Assembly (NCBI GenBank): GCA_963844655.1
Contig: CAWJPA010000003.1
Location: 124,001-188,000 of the forward strand
Source of the DNA: JASHPR01 sp963844655
Lineage (GTDB): Bacteria; Actinomycetota; Actinomycetes; Streptosporangiales; Streptosporangiaceae
Reading direction: 5' to 3'
Length of the DNA: 64,000 bases
The notes under the pieces are model-generated. The model had not been told where the DNA came from and ran no database searches. It saw nothing but the letters and a program-made list of their open reading frames with translations. Within the stretch, counting starts at the first letter, position 1, and the number at the start of each line of letters is the position of its first letter. Shown one piece after another: positions 49,719 through 57,763 of the stretch. A program made the position numbers and the translations under genes.

Positions 49719-49880
49719 CTACCCGATCGCCACCAGGAACGCGGCCAGTGCGCCGCCGGAAAACAGGACGAACCGAGCCCCGTCCACGCCCCCGCCGCCG
49801 AGCAGGGGCCGGCTGGCCGCGTTGACCACGGTGTCAACCTGCTGCTCGGTGATGTCACCGCGCGCCAGCGTGATCCTCAC
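49719..49880 (-). pseudogene. Macrodomain N-terminal stub (truncated)
   Basis: A 53-codon frame starting at GTG 49880 reads RITLARGDITEQQVDTVVNA, then LLGGGGVDGA, the unmistakable ADP-ribose-binding start of a macrodomain. After GGGGVDGA the sequence changes to RFVLFSGGALAAFLVAIG and stops; the remaining 100 or so residues, with the rest of the binding cleft, are absent. It is therefore a truncated remnant of an ADP-ribose/O-acetyl-ADP-ribose binding protein, not a functional gene. The hydrophobic new end could still be translated as a 53-residue peptide. Confidence 0.75.
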
Positions 49881-50634
49881 CCCATGCGACTTTTCACTTA
49901 GTTGGCCCCTTTGCAGCGAGTCTGGCCCGCAGTAGTAGGGCTGGCCATGTCAGGCTACTGGCTGCCCTGTCGGCTGGTCCGGGTCTGCATATCAGTGGCC
50001 GGACGCGCGGCCCAGAACGCCCGTTCCCTGGCGCGAGCCCGGCTTGGCAGGCGGATACGACTCGCCGATGGCCGCGCCGAGGTCGACCGCGCGCTGGGTG
50101 GCCGCGGACCGTATGTGCTGCAGGCCGCGATCGCTTCCCCGAACGCCGGCTAACGGAGCTGGCAGGCACGACCGATTCGGGTTAGTCGTCGTTGTGGCGG
50201 GCGAATGTTTGCCTTAACCACAAGCCGAGGGCGGGTATCTCCGGTAATCCCTGCAACCGCGAGGGGGGGATTCGCGGTGAGGGGGGAGATGCCCGTCCCC
50301 GACGGCTCGATAGTACCGCCCAAATTTCGCTGGCGCCTGCCGGCCGGCGCAGGCGCACTTCCGCGGCTGGCCCGGATAGCGCCAGAACGTGTCCTCGCTG
50401 ACGCCCGTGGAGTCCATTGACAGTCCGGTGACATTTATCCGCGGCCCGCGTGCTTCCCGCCCCGCTTAAGCCCGCCGGCTCGGCGAATAGGGTCCTGGCG
50501 GAAATGGCGTATCCCGCATGCGCCCCGGTCCGCGGGCAGGCCCATGGGGCGGGCCGGCCGCGTCCGGCCCGCTTCCTGGGGCCGGCAGGCCCAAGCTGGC
50601 CCGGTCCGCCTGAGTTGTGCGGCATTTGCCGGGG
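49881..50634. other. Gene-poor region with remnants
   Basis: About 750 bp without an intact gene. It holds a likely sigma-factor fragment (50055-50153) and a hairpin with a seven-G loop at 50256-50278 (ACCGCGA / TCGCGGT). The remaining 50280-50634 shows nothing I can support. Confidence 0.55.
50055..50153 (+). pseudogene. Fragment of an ECF sigma factor C-terminal extension (ECF42-like)
   Basis: The end of a short frame reads EVDRALGGRGPYVLQAAIAS before a stop at 50151-50153. The GPYxLQAAIA block is the conserved DGPY-type motif of the C-terminal extension of ECF42/SigJ-like sigma factors, where it normally continues into VHAEA and TPR repeats. No sigma-70 regions 2 or 4 are found upstream. 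The piece looks like a remnant; the match is short, so confidence is moderate. Confidence 0.45.
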
Positions 50635-50640
50635 TACAGT
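50635..50640 (+). promoter_or_regulatory. -10 box TACAGT for the BlaI-type gene
   Basis: TACAGT ends six bases before the GTG at 50647, matching the leaderless geometry seen at argS, pyrE, radA and disA. A BlaI-type operator may overlap it, but no clear dyad is visible. Confidence 0.5.
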
Positions 50641-50646
50641 AACGCC

Positions 50647-51120
50647 GTGAACCGTCTCGGCGAGCTAGAACGCGCAATCATGGACGTACTCTGGGAAAGC
50701 CGGGACCCGCTCACGGTGCGGCAGGTCAGCGGGAAGCTCACCGAGCGGGATCTCGCGCATACTACGGTGATGACCGTCCTGGACCGGCTGGCCAAAAAGG
50801 GATTCGCGCGACGGCAGCGCGACGGCCGGGCCTGGCGCTACCGCGCGGCGGAGACCAGGGAAGCCTACGTGACCGAGCTTATGCTGAACGCGCTCGAGCA
50901 GACCGGCGACCGGCAGGCGGCGCTGGCCAGGTTCGCGCGCAGCGTGTCCGAGACCGAGGCGGCGGCGCTGCGCCGCGCCCTTGAGGCGCTGGGGCAGGGC
51001 ACGCCGCGGGACGGCGGCCAGGACCCGGCCAGGGACGGCCACCGCGCCTACCGGGATGGTGCCCCGGATATCGCCCGTGAGGTCGGCCCGAGCGCTGCCC
51101 GTGAGGGCGCCGGGGACTGA
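50647..51120 (+). CDS. BlaI/MecI/CopY-family transcriptional repressor
   Basis: A 157-residue repressor. The winged helix (about 1-80) has RLGELERAIMDVLWESRDPLTV, LAHTTVMTVLDRLAKKGF and a wing RRQRDGRAWRYRA; the dimerisation part follows, with a Gly/Asp/Arg-rich disordered tail of about 40 residues. Such repressors are usually released by a membrane metalloprotease encoded next, and an M56 gene follows after six bases. In mycobacteria BlaI-type proteins respond to beta-lactams; here the target genes are unknown. GTG 50647 is used. Confidence 0.93.
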   Translation: MNRLGELERAIMDVLWESRDPLTVRQVSGKLTERDLAHTTVMTVLDRLAKKGFARRQRDGRAWRYRAAETREAYVTELMLNALEQTGDRQAALARFARSVSETEAAALRRALEALGQGTPRDGGQDPARDGHRAYRDGAPDIAREVGPSAAREGAGD

Positions 51121-51126
51121 ACGCCC

Positions 51127-52083
51127 GTGCCCGCCGCCCCCCTCATCCTGGCCGTCTTCGCTGCGGCCTGCCTCCCGGCCGCGTCGGCGCTGGCGGCTGC
51201 GCGCTGGCCGCGCCGGTCCCCGGCGGTGGCCATCGTGCTCTGGCAGGCGCTGGGGCTCGGCTGGGGCGTGGCCGCGGTCGGGGCGCTGGCCGGGCTGGGC
51301 GCGGCGGACGCCCGCTTCGGCGTGGCGCGCGGGGTGCTCGCGCTGGCCTCCCGGGTGCTGGACAGGAACACCGCGGCCGCGGCGCGGACCAGGGGCCTGC
51401 TGGCCGGAATCCTTGGCCTGCGCCTGCTGGCCCTGATGGCCGGGCTTGTCCTGTTCCTCCTGCTCTGCTGGATCCTGGTCGCGGCCTTCGCCGGCGTGGT
51501 CCGCGCGCGCCGCCGGCAGCGGATGCTGCTCAGCCTGCTGGCGCACGGCGACCCCAAGGTCCCTGGCGCGCTGGTGGTTGATCACCCGGCGGCGACCGCC
51601 TACTGCGTCCCGGGGATCAGGTCCCGGATCGTAATCAGCGCGGGCGCGCTGGACCTGCTGGACCAGGCCGAGCTCGCGGCCGTGCTCGCGCACGAGCGGG
51701 CCCACCTGCGGGAACGCCACGACCTCGTGCTGCTGCCGTTCATCGCGCTGCTGCGGGCGTTCCGCTGGTGCGCGGTGGCTCGCGAGGCGCACGCAGCGGT
51801 CGCGCTGCTGGTCGAGATGCTGGCCGACGACCGGGCGCTGCGGCACCGTCCCGCCAGGGAACTCGCCACCGCCCTGCTCCGGGTGGGCGCGGCAGGCGGA
51901 GCGCACGCCCCGGCGGGCGCGCTGGCAGCCGCCGACCCCGGCACCGACGGCCAGGTGGCGGCGCGGGTCTCCCGGCTGCTGCGGCCCGCCCCGAGGCTCC
52001 CGGTCGTGGCCGTGGCGGCGGTGGGCATCATCGCGGCGGCGACCGTGGCCATCCCCGCGGCGTTCCTCGCGTTCCCGTTCTGA
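51127..52083 (+). CDS. M56-family membrane metalloprotease (BlaR1/MecR1-like)
   Basis: A 318-residue membrane protein with three N-terminal hydrophobic helices, a cytoplasmic zinc protease domain with HExxH (AVLAHERAHLRERHD), LLVEMLADDRALR downstream as the third ligand area, and one last helix near the C-terminus. It lacks the extracellular penicillin-sensing domain of BlaR1, so the signal is not obvious. It is in an operon with the BlaI-type repressor, which it would cleave or inactivate. It ends one base before the stop of the convergent AlaX-like gene. Confidence 0.92.
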   Translation: MPAAPLILAVFAAACLPAASALAAARWPRRSPAVAIVLWQALGLGWGVAAVGALAGLGAADARFGVARGVLALASRVLDRNTAAAARTRGLLAGILGLRLLALMAGLVLFLLLCWILVAAFAGVVRARRRQRMLLSLLAHGDPKVPGALVVDHPAATAYCVPGIRSRIVISAGALDLLDQAELAAVLAHERAHLRERHDLVLLPFIALLRAFRWCAVAREAHAAVALLVEMLADDRALRHRPARELATALLRVGAAGGAHAPAGALAAADPGTDGQVAARVSRLLRPAPRLPVVAVAAVGIIAAATVAIPAAFLAFPF

Positions 52084-52084
52084 G

Positions 52085-52831
52085 CTAGCCGGAGATCCGG
52101 ATCCGCAGCCGGCGGAAGCCCCGGCCCTTGTTCTCGATCTTCGCCACCTCGATCCGGCCGATCTGGCTGGTCGAGGCCACGTGGGTGCCGCCGTCCGCCT
52201 GCTGGTCCAGGCCGACGATGTCCACGATGCGGACCTCCTGGGCCTCGGCCGGAATGAGGTTCGTGGCGGTGCGGATGATGTCGGGGATGGCCAGCGCCTC
52301 GGCGCGGGGCAGCACCCGCACGTCGATCCGCCGCCCGGCCGCGATCTCGGCGTTGCACGCCGCCTCGACCGCCTCCTTGAACCCGGCCGGCACCTCGGGC
52401 AGGTCGAAGTCCATCCGCGCGGTGAACGGCTCCATGTTCCCGCCGGTGACCAGCGAGCCGTAGTCGCGGAATACCACCCCGCACAGCACGTGCAGCCCGG
52501 AGTGAGTGCGCATCAGCGCGGTGCGCCGCTCGTCTTCCACCGCGCCCCGCACCGCGGTGCCCGGCGGCGGGATGGGGTCGGACTCGTCCGGGATCAGGTA
52601 CTCCTCGTCGCCCTTCCTGACCCCGACGATGCGCGTCTGCACCCCGCCCCAGAGCAGCACACCGTGGTCGGGGGGCTGCCCGCCGCCGCCGGGGTAGAAC
52701 GCCGAGCGGTCGAGGACGATCCCGTCCGGCTGCGCCTCGAGCACGGTGGCATCCCACTCGCGCAGGGTCTGGTCGTCAAGGTCGAGCCGGTGCGTGCGCC
52801 AGCCCGTCCCGCCGTTCTGGGTTTCGCTCAC
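52085..52831 (-). CDS. AlaX-like tRNA editing protein (AlaRS-type second additional domain)
   Basis: A 248-residue stand-alone editing domain. It begins with a glycyl-rich beta domain (DATVLEAQPDGIVLDRSAFYPGGGGQP) like the AlaRS N-terminal part of the editing module. The zinc site shows HSGLH (HxxxH) in TALMRTHSGLHVL, while the usual Cys region reads QQADGGTHVASTSQIG, with Asp before GGTHV. Such proteins clear Ser- or Gly-mischarged tRNA-Ala. No AlaRS gene is nearby. Whether the Asp replacement matters for zinc is not clear. Confidence 0.9.
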   Translation of the reverse strand: MSETQNGGTGWRTHRLDLDDQTLREWDATVLEAQPDGIVLDRSAFYPGGGGQPPDHGVLLWGGVQTRIVGVRKGDEEYLIPDESDPIPPPGTAVRGAVEDERRTALMRTHSGLHVLCGVVFRDYGSLVTGGNMEPFTARMDFDLPEVPAGFKEAVEAACNAEIAAGRRIDVRVLPRAEALAIPDIIRTATNLIPAEAQEVRIVDIVGLDQQADGGTHVASTSQIGRIEVAKIENKGRGFRRLRIRISG

Positions 52832-52894
52832 GCCGTGCAGCCTAGTGCAGCCCTGGCCGACCGGTTCTCGCCGGTCAGCCCGCCGCCCCGGCGC

Positions 52895-53245
52895 TCACCA
52901 GGGGCCGTACGGCCCCATGTGCGAGCCGGACCCGCCGCCGTGGAAGTCCTTGACCTTGGGCCGGACGTCGGTGAGGTAGATGGCCGCGGCCACGAACGCG
53001 ATCACGGACAGGATGCCGATCACGGCGAAGGAGCCGCTGGCGGCGGTGCCGAGGCCGATGGCCGTGGCCACGCCAGTGATGACCAGCCACAGCGGCTTGG
53101 TCTGCTTGCTGACCGCGACGAAGGCCTGCTTGGGGCGGCGCAGCGCATCGATGAACGCGAAGCCCTCGAAGATGAACGCGCCGATAGCGAGCACCTCGAA
53201 GAGCCAGTCGAGGACCGAGAGCGCAGCCGGGTGACTGTACAGCAC
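52895..53245 (-). CDS. DUF2516 family membrane protein
   Basis: A 116-residue protein with three transmembrane helices. SVLDWLFEVLAIGAFIFEGFAFIDALRRP is the family start, KPLWLVITGVATAIG the middle and ILSVIAFVAAAIYLTDVRPKVKD the end. The C-terminal GGGSGSHMGPYGPW is a Gly-rich cytoplasmic tail. The start codon is GTG 53245. Four bases separate it from the stop of the XRE regulator gene; this pair is common in actinobacteria. The function is unknown. Confidence 0.9.
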   Translation of the reverse strand: MLYSHPAALSVLDWLFEVLAIGAFIFEGFAFIDALRRPKQAFVAVSKQTKPLWLVITGVATAIGLGTAASGSFAVIGILSVIAFVAAAIYLTDVRPKVKDFHGGGSGSHMGPYGPW

Positions 53246-53249
53246 GATG

Positions 53250-53810
53250 TCACGCTACCCGGTTCCGGCCCATATCCGGCGCACTATCAGGCTCTCGCGA
53301 CGCGTCCTCCGACGGGAACCACCCCGACGGGTCCTCGGCCAGCTCGGGCTCCCCGGGCTCGTCGGCGGGCTGGCTGTCTCCGGGCCCGCCGTCCTGCGCC
53401 GCGGCCGTCCCGGATCCCTCATCCCCGAGCTCAAGGTCGCCGAGCAGGACGGCCCGCTCCCGGAGCGCCGCCCCCGTCTCCCTGCGGAACGAGTCGTAGA
53501 CCTCGATCAGCATCTGCTTCTGCCGCTCGGTGAGTTCGGGGTCGGCCAGCACCGCGTCGCGCACACCCGGTCCCGGCGGCCGGTCTTCGAGGAAGCCGGC
53601 CTGCACGTACAGGGCCTCGGCTGAGATCCGCAGCCCCCGGGCGATCTGCTGCAGGATGTCGGCGCTGGGCCTGCGCAGGCCACGCTCGATCTGGCTCAGA
53701 TATGGGTTGGAAACGCCGGCCGCCTGGGCGAGCTGGCGGAGCGAAATCTTGGCCTGCTCCCGCTGCTCCTTGATGTAGGCGCCGATCGCTGGAACGTTCA
53801 CCGGACTCAT
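53250..53810 (-). CDS. XRE-family helix-turn-helix regulator
   Basis: A 186-residue protein. The Cro/C1-type HTH spans about residues 9-65: IGAYIKEQREQAKISLRQLAQAAGVSNPYLSQIERGLRRPS. A segment rich in Arg and Glu (ELTERQKQMLIEVYDSFRRETG) forms a probable dimer helix, and the last 60 residues are acidic and disordered. The start ATG follows the usual MSPVNVPAIG. It is upstream of the DUF2516 gene, with four bases between, and divergent from the asparaginase region. Confidence 0.93.
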   Translation of the reverse strand: MSPVNVPAIGAYIKEQREQAKISLRQLAQAAGVSNPYLSQIERGLRRPSADILQQIARGLRISAEALYVQAGFLEDRPPGPGVRDAVLADPELTERQKQMLIEVYDSFRRETGAALRERAVLLGDLELGDEGSGTAAAQDGGPGDSQPADEPGEPELAEDPSGWFPSEDASREPDSAPDMGRNRVA

Positions 53811-53895
53811 GGCACCAGTCTCGCCGCTGGTGCTTGCATTTGCAAAACGACCAGCTAGCGACCGGTTAAGACCTGGTTTACAGCTGATGCCGGCC

Positions 53896-54924
53896 TCAGA
53901 ACGGAAGCCGGGCGCGGACCTCGCCGACCACCCGCCCGCCGCCGAGCACGGGCGGCCGGGCCAGTTCGTCGAGCGCGCCGGCCTCAGCCGCGGGATCGAG
54001 GCCGGCCCCGAGCGCGCGCAGCAGCGCGGCCGTCACCGCGGGCCGGGCCCGGGCCGCGCCGTCGTCGATCTTGAAGGCCGCCGCCCGGCCGTCGGCGAGC
54101 GCCAGCGCCTCCACGCCCTCCGCACCCGACTTCAGCAGCAGGCCGGGAACGGCCTCCATCAGCGCGCGTTCCGGGCGGGCGGTGCCCGAGGTCCATTCCG
54201 GGTGCGCGCGCATGGCGTCGGCGACCCGGCGTTCCGGGGTACCGGGATCCGCGCGGACCAGGGCGCTGAAGGCCCGGGCCAGGCCGGTCAGGGAAATGGC
54301 GAACAGCGGCGCTCCGCAGCCGTCCACGCCGACCGCCGCCACGGGCTCGCCGGCGAGCCGCTCGACGGCCTGCCGGATCTCCGCCTGCAGCGGGTGATCG
54401 GGATCGGTGTAGGTGACGGTGGGCCAGCCCGCCGCCACACACGTGGCGAGCATGGCTGCGTGCTTGCCCGAGCAGTTCATGTGCACCCGGTCCGGGCCGC
54501 CCCCGGCGCGCAGCACCCGGCGCTGCACCTGCTCGTCGAGCGGCAGGTCCGGCGGGCACCGCAGTGCGTCCTCGGTCAGCCCGGCGCCGGCCAGGATCTC
54601 CCGGACCCCGGCCACGTGGAAGTCCTCGCCCGAGTGGCTGGCCGCGGCCAGCGCGAGCAGCTTCCCGTTCATGTCCAGGCCGCAGCGGAGCATCGTGGCC
54701 GCCTGCATCGGCTTGTTCGATGACCGGGGGAACATGGGTGTGTCCACCCCGCCGGCGCGTACCGGCCCCTGGCTGGTGCTCAGCGGGCGCCCGTCCGGGC
54801 CGACGGCGACGATCGCGCCGCGGTGGACGGACTCGGTGCGGCCGGACCTGACCACCTCGGCCAGGACCGGATTTTCGGCGTCGCTTCCGCTGGCTGCGAG
54901 TCCCAGCGTGCTCTGGCGTTCCAT
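53896..54924 (-). CDS. L-asparaginase II-family protein
   Basis: A 342-residue member of the thermolabile/asparaginase II family found in rhizobia and actinobacteria, unrelated to E. coli AnsB. The blocks NPVLAEVVRSGRTESVHRGA, PMFPRSSNKPMQAATML and AAASHSGEDFHVAGVREIL are diagnostic, with MNCSGKHAAMLATC and VDGCGAPLFAISL further on. It hydrolyses asparagine to aspartate and ammonia. I start at ATG 54924; a longer frame reaches into dtd. The start codons of this gene and dtd are only 20 bp apart, so their promoters must overlap with each other's coding region. Confidence 0.9.
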   Translation of the reverse strand: MERQSTLGLAASGSDAENPVLAEVVRSGRTESVHRGAIVAVGPDGRPLSTSQGPVRAGGVDTPMFPRSSNKPMQAATMLRCGLDMNGKLLALAAASHSGEDFHVAGVREILAGAGLTEDALRCPPDLPLDEQVQRRVLRAGGGPDRVHMNCSGKHAAMLATCVAAGWPTVTYTDPDHPLQAEIRQAVERLAGEPVAAVGVDGCGAPLFAISLTGLARAFSALVRADPGTPERRVADAMRAHPEWTSGTARPERALMEAVPGLLLKSGAEGVEALALADGRAAAFKIDDGAARARPAVTAALLRALGAGLDPAAEAGALDELARPPVLGGGRVVGEVRARLPF

Positions 54925-54944
54925 CAGAGGCAGAATTCCTTCTC

Positions 54945-55370
54945 GTGCGAGCTGTGATCCAGCGTGCCAGTGAGGCGCGCGTCGAGGTAGCCGGGGCGGT
55001 GGTGGGCCGCCTCTCAAGCGCGGGCCTGGTGGTGCTGGTCGGGGTGACCCACTCAGACACGGCCCAGGTCGCGGCCGCCCTCGCCCGCAAGGTTTACCAC
55101 CTGCGGATACTTCGGGGCGAGATGTCCTGTGCGGACACCGGTGCCCCGCTGCTGGTGATCAGCCAGTTCACCCTTTACGCCGATACCAGGAAGGGCCGCC
55201 GTCCGACCTGGCAGGCAGCCGCGCCGGGGCCGGTCGCCGAGCCGCTGGTCACCGCGTTCGCCGACGCGCTCAAGGAACTCGGCGCAGGCGTGGAGACGGG
55301 CATATTCGGCGCGGACATGCAGGTCATGCTCGTTAACGACGGCCCGGTCACGCTGATCCTGGAGGCGTAG
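54945..55370 (+). CDS. dtd: D-aminoacyl-tRNA deacylase
   Basis: A 141-residue enzyme that removes D-amino acids (and Gly) wrongly attached to tRNA. MRAVIQRASEARVEV opens the fold, the SQFTLYADTRKGRRP loop carries the catalytic SQxT, and the end NDGPVTLILEA contains the cross-subunit GP-like motif that excludes L-amino acids. GTG 54945 is the start. The gene is divergent from asparaginase and its last 23 bp overlap the convergent frameshifted isomerase. Confidence 0.97.
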   Translation: MRAVIQRASEARVEVAGAVVGRLSSAGLVVLVGVTHSDTAQVAAALARKVYHLRILRGEMSCADTGAPLLVISQFTLYADTRKGRRPTWQAAAPGPVAEPLVTAFADALKELGAGVETGIFGADMQVMLVNDGPVTLILEA

Positions 55371-56182
55371 CCCGGGCCGCGCCCGCCAGGTGCTGACGGG
55401 TGAACTCGAGCGACTCCGCCAGGTCAGCGCTGCGTTCCTCGCTGCTTTGCGCCCTGACGGTCTTCACCTCGAGCACCACAATCCCGGTGTACCCGCGGGC
55501 TCCCAGCCTGGTGAGCAGTTCCGCACAGGGCTGGGTGCCGCGGCCAGGGATCAGGTGCTCGTCGGGCAGGCCGGTGGCCGTGCCGTCGGCCATGTGCACG
55601 TGGGCCAGCCTGCTGCCCAGCTCGTCGGCCATGTCCAGCGCGTCGGAACCGGACACCGCGGTGTGCGAGAGATCCAGCGTGGCGTGCGGAACGTCGAGAT
55701 CAACCGGATTCCAGTGCGGTGCGTACGCGGTCAGCTCGGCTCCGCGCGCCCGCAGCGGGTACAGGTTCTCGACCGCGAACATGACGTCGGTCTCCCCGCC
55801 CATCCGGGTCAGGCCCGCCTCGAAGTCCCTGGCGTAGTCGCGCTGCCACCGGAACGGCGGGTGCAGCACGACGACCTTCGCGCCGAGCTTCTCCGCCACC
55901 TCCCTGGCCCGGTTCAGCTTCCCCCAAGGCTCGCGTCCCCAGACCCGCTGAGTGATCAGCAGGCAGGGCGCGTGCACGGCCAGGACCGGCACGCCGTGGT
56001 AGTCGAGACAGCCGGCGCAGCACATCAAGGTCCTGGCTGACGGGGTCCAAGGCCACCATGACCTCGATCCCGTCATATCCGAGGCGTGCCGCCGTCTCGA
56101 AGGCATCCGGCGCCCGTTCCGGCAAGACCGACGCGGTGGACAGCGCCACCTGCACACCGGCGGCCGGAGTCACGTCGCCCAA
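55348..56182 (-). pseudogene. Sugar phosphate isomerase/epimerase, frameshifted
   Basis: A TIM-barrel (xylose isomerase-like) protein read in two frames. The first frame, from ATG 56182, gives VALSTASVLPERAPDAFETA and GYDGIEVMVALDPVSQDLDVLRRLS; the second takes over with DYHGVPVLAVHAPCLL, VVVLHPPFRWQRDYARDFEAG, VENLYPL, LDLSHTAVSG and VLEVKT, and ends at 55348. The switch lies near 56001-56010, where one extra base (TCTCGAC in place of TCCGAC) would explain it. With one base removed the gene would encode about 277 residues. It may be a real pseudogene or a sequencing error. Confidence 0.8.
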
Positions 56183-56280
56183 GGCTTCTCCTCCGCTTCC
56201 CGGCCCGCCTCTGTACCTCGCGTGGCCAGCTTATGCCAGCCGCTACGCCCGGCCTGCCGGCCGCTGTCGGTGCCGGGCGC

Positions 56281-56286
56281 TACCGT
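56281..56286 (+). promoter_or_regulatory. -10 box TACCGT for radA
   Basis: TACCGT ends seven bases before the radA ATG (56294), the same spacing as at argS, pyrE and disA, suggesting a leaderless transcript. Confidence 0.45.
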
Positions 56287-56293
56287 GCACAAC

Positions 56294-57723
56294 ATGGGGA
56301 AGTCTGTGGGCGCCGCGCTCTACCAGTGCTCGGAGTGCGGCTGGCAGAGCCTGCGCTGGGCGGGCCGGTGCGGGGAGTGCCAGCAGTGGGGCACGGTCGT
56401 CGAGGCCAAGGTCCCTGTGCCGATGCGCGGGCCGGCCAGGAACGGGCGGGCGGCGGCGGCCAGGCCGGCCACGGCGGCGGTGCCGATCGGGGCGGTGGAT
56501 CCGGCGGTGGCCCGGGCCAGGCCGACCGGGCTCGGCGAGCTTGACCGGGTGCTCGGCGGCGGGCTGGTGCCCGGTGCGGTGGTCCTGCTGGCCGGGGAGC
56601 CGGGCGTGGGCAAGTCCACGCTGCTGCTCGAGGCGGGCGCCCTGGCCGCGGCGCGGGGCCCGGTCCTGTACGTGACCGGGGAGGAATCCGCCGCGCAGGT
56701 ACGCCTGAGGGCCGACCGGGTCGGCGCGATCAGCGAGAATCTCTACCTCGCCGCGGAGACCGACTTCGCCGCGCTGCTCGGGCACATCGAGGCGGTGAAC
56801 CCGGCCCTGCTCATCGTCGACTCGGTGCAGACCATCTCGGCGCAGGGCATCGACGGCGTGCCCGGCGGGGTCTCGCAGGTCCGGGAGGTCACGTCGGCGC
56901 TGACCGCGCTGGCCAAGCGGCACACCCTGACCACGGTGCTCGTGGGTCACGTCACCAAGGACGGCTCGATCGCGGGGCCGCGCACGCTGGAGCACCTGGT
57001 CGACGTGGTGCTGCATTTCGAGGGCGACCGCCATGCGCAGCTGCGCATGGTCCGGGCGCTGAAGAACCGGTTCGGGCCGACCGACGAGATCGGCTGCTTC
57101 GAGCTCGGCGAGTTCGGCCTGACCGAGCTGCCCGACCCGAGCGGGCTGTTCCTGTCCCGGCTGAGCGAGCCGGTGCCCGGGACCTGCGTGACGGTCACGC
57201 TGGAGGGGCGCCGCCCGCTGCTGGCTGAGGTGCAGACGCTGATCTGCGACGTGGGGGCGAACGCAGGCCGCACCGGGTGACGTCTGGCCTCGACTACTCC
57301 CGGGTCGGCATGGTGGTGGCGGTCCTGCAGCGCCGGGCCGGGGTGACGATCGGCAAGAAGGACATCTACGCGGCCACCGTGGGCGGAGTCCGGCTCACCG
57401 AGCCGTCCGTAGACCTGGCCGTCGCGCTCGCGCTGGCCAGCGCGACCGCCGACCTGAGCCTGCCCGCGGGCATCGTCGCCATCGGCGAGGTCGGGCTGGC
57501 CGGCGAGATACGCCGGGTCACCGGGGTGCAGCGGCGGCTGGCCGAGGCCGCGCGGATGGGGTTCAAGCACGCGGTCGTACCGCCGGGCTCGCCGCGCCTG
57601 CCGCCCGGCGAGAGCCCGGGGATCGCCGTCACCGAGGCCGCGCACATCGCGCAGGCGATCGCCGCGGCCCTCGGCGGGCCGGGCCATCAGGACGGAACCG
57701 GCGGGACCGCAGACGGCTTTTAA
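56294..57723 (+). pseudogene. radA: DNA repair protein RadA (Sms), interrupted by a frameshift
   Basis: RadA aids branch migration in recombination. The first frame (to 57280) has the zinc finger CSECGWQSLRWAGRCGEC, Walker A GEPGVGKSTLL, the RadA motif KNRFGPTDEIGCFEL and the start of the Lon-like domain LLAEVQTLI. It then stops at TGA 57278-57280. The second frame, from about 57277, continues directly with TSGLDYSRVGMVVAVLQRR and the Lon-like end, VGGVRLTEPSVDLAVALALAS. Removing two G from CACCGGGTGACG would restore RTVTSGLD, as in intact RadA. The break is at about 57273-57279. Either a sequencing slip in a G run or true loss of RadA. Confidence 0.9.
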
Positions 57724-57750
57724 CCGTGCGCACAGCCTGCCGCACGCCGA

Positions 57751-57756
57751 TACACT
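57751..57756 (+). promoter_or_regulatory. -10 box TACACT for disA
   Basis: TACACT ends seven bases before the disA ATG (57764). There is no ribosome site, so a leaderless transcript is likely. Confidence 0.6.
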
Positions 57757-57763
57757 GACAGTA

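Noticed and set aside
50210..50420. Possible c-di-AMP (ydaO-type) riboswitch in the gap before the BlaI-type gene, given a G-rich hairpin at 50256-50278
   Set aside because: I could not lay out the conserved ydaO core, and no rpf, transporter or ktr gene follows. A covariance-model search (Rfam RF00379) would decide.
57270..57285. Programmed -1 frameshift in radA
   Set aside because: CACCGGGTGACG lacks a slippery heptamer, and no radA is known to need frameshifting; indel or error is simpler.
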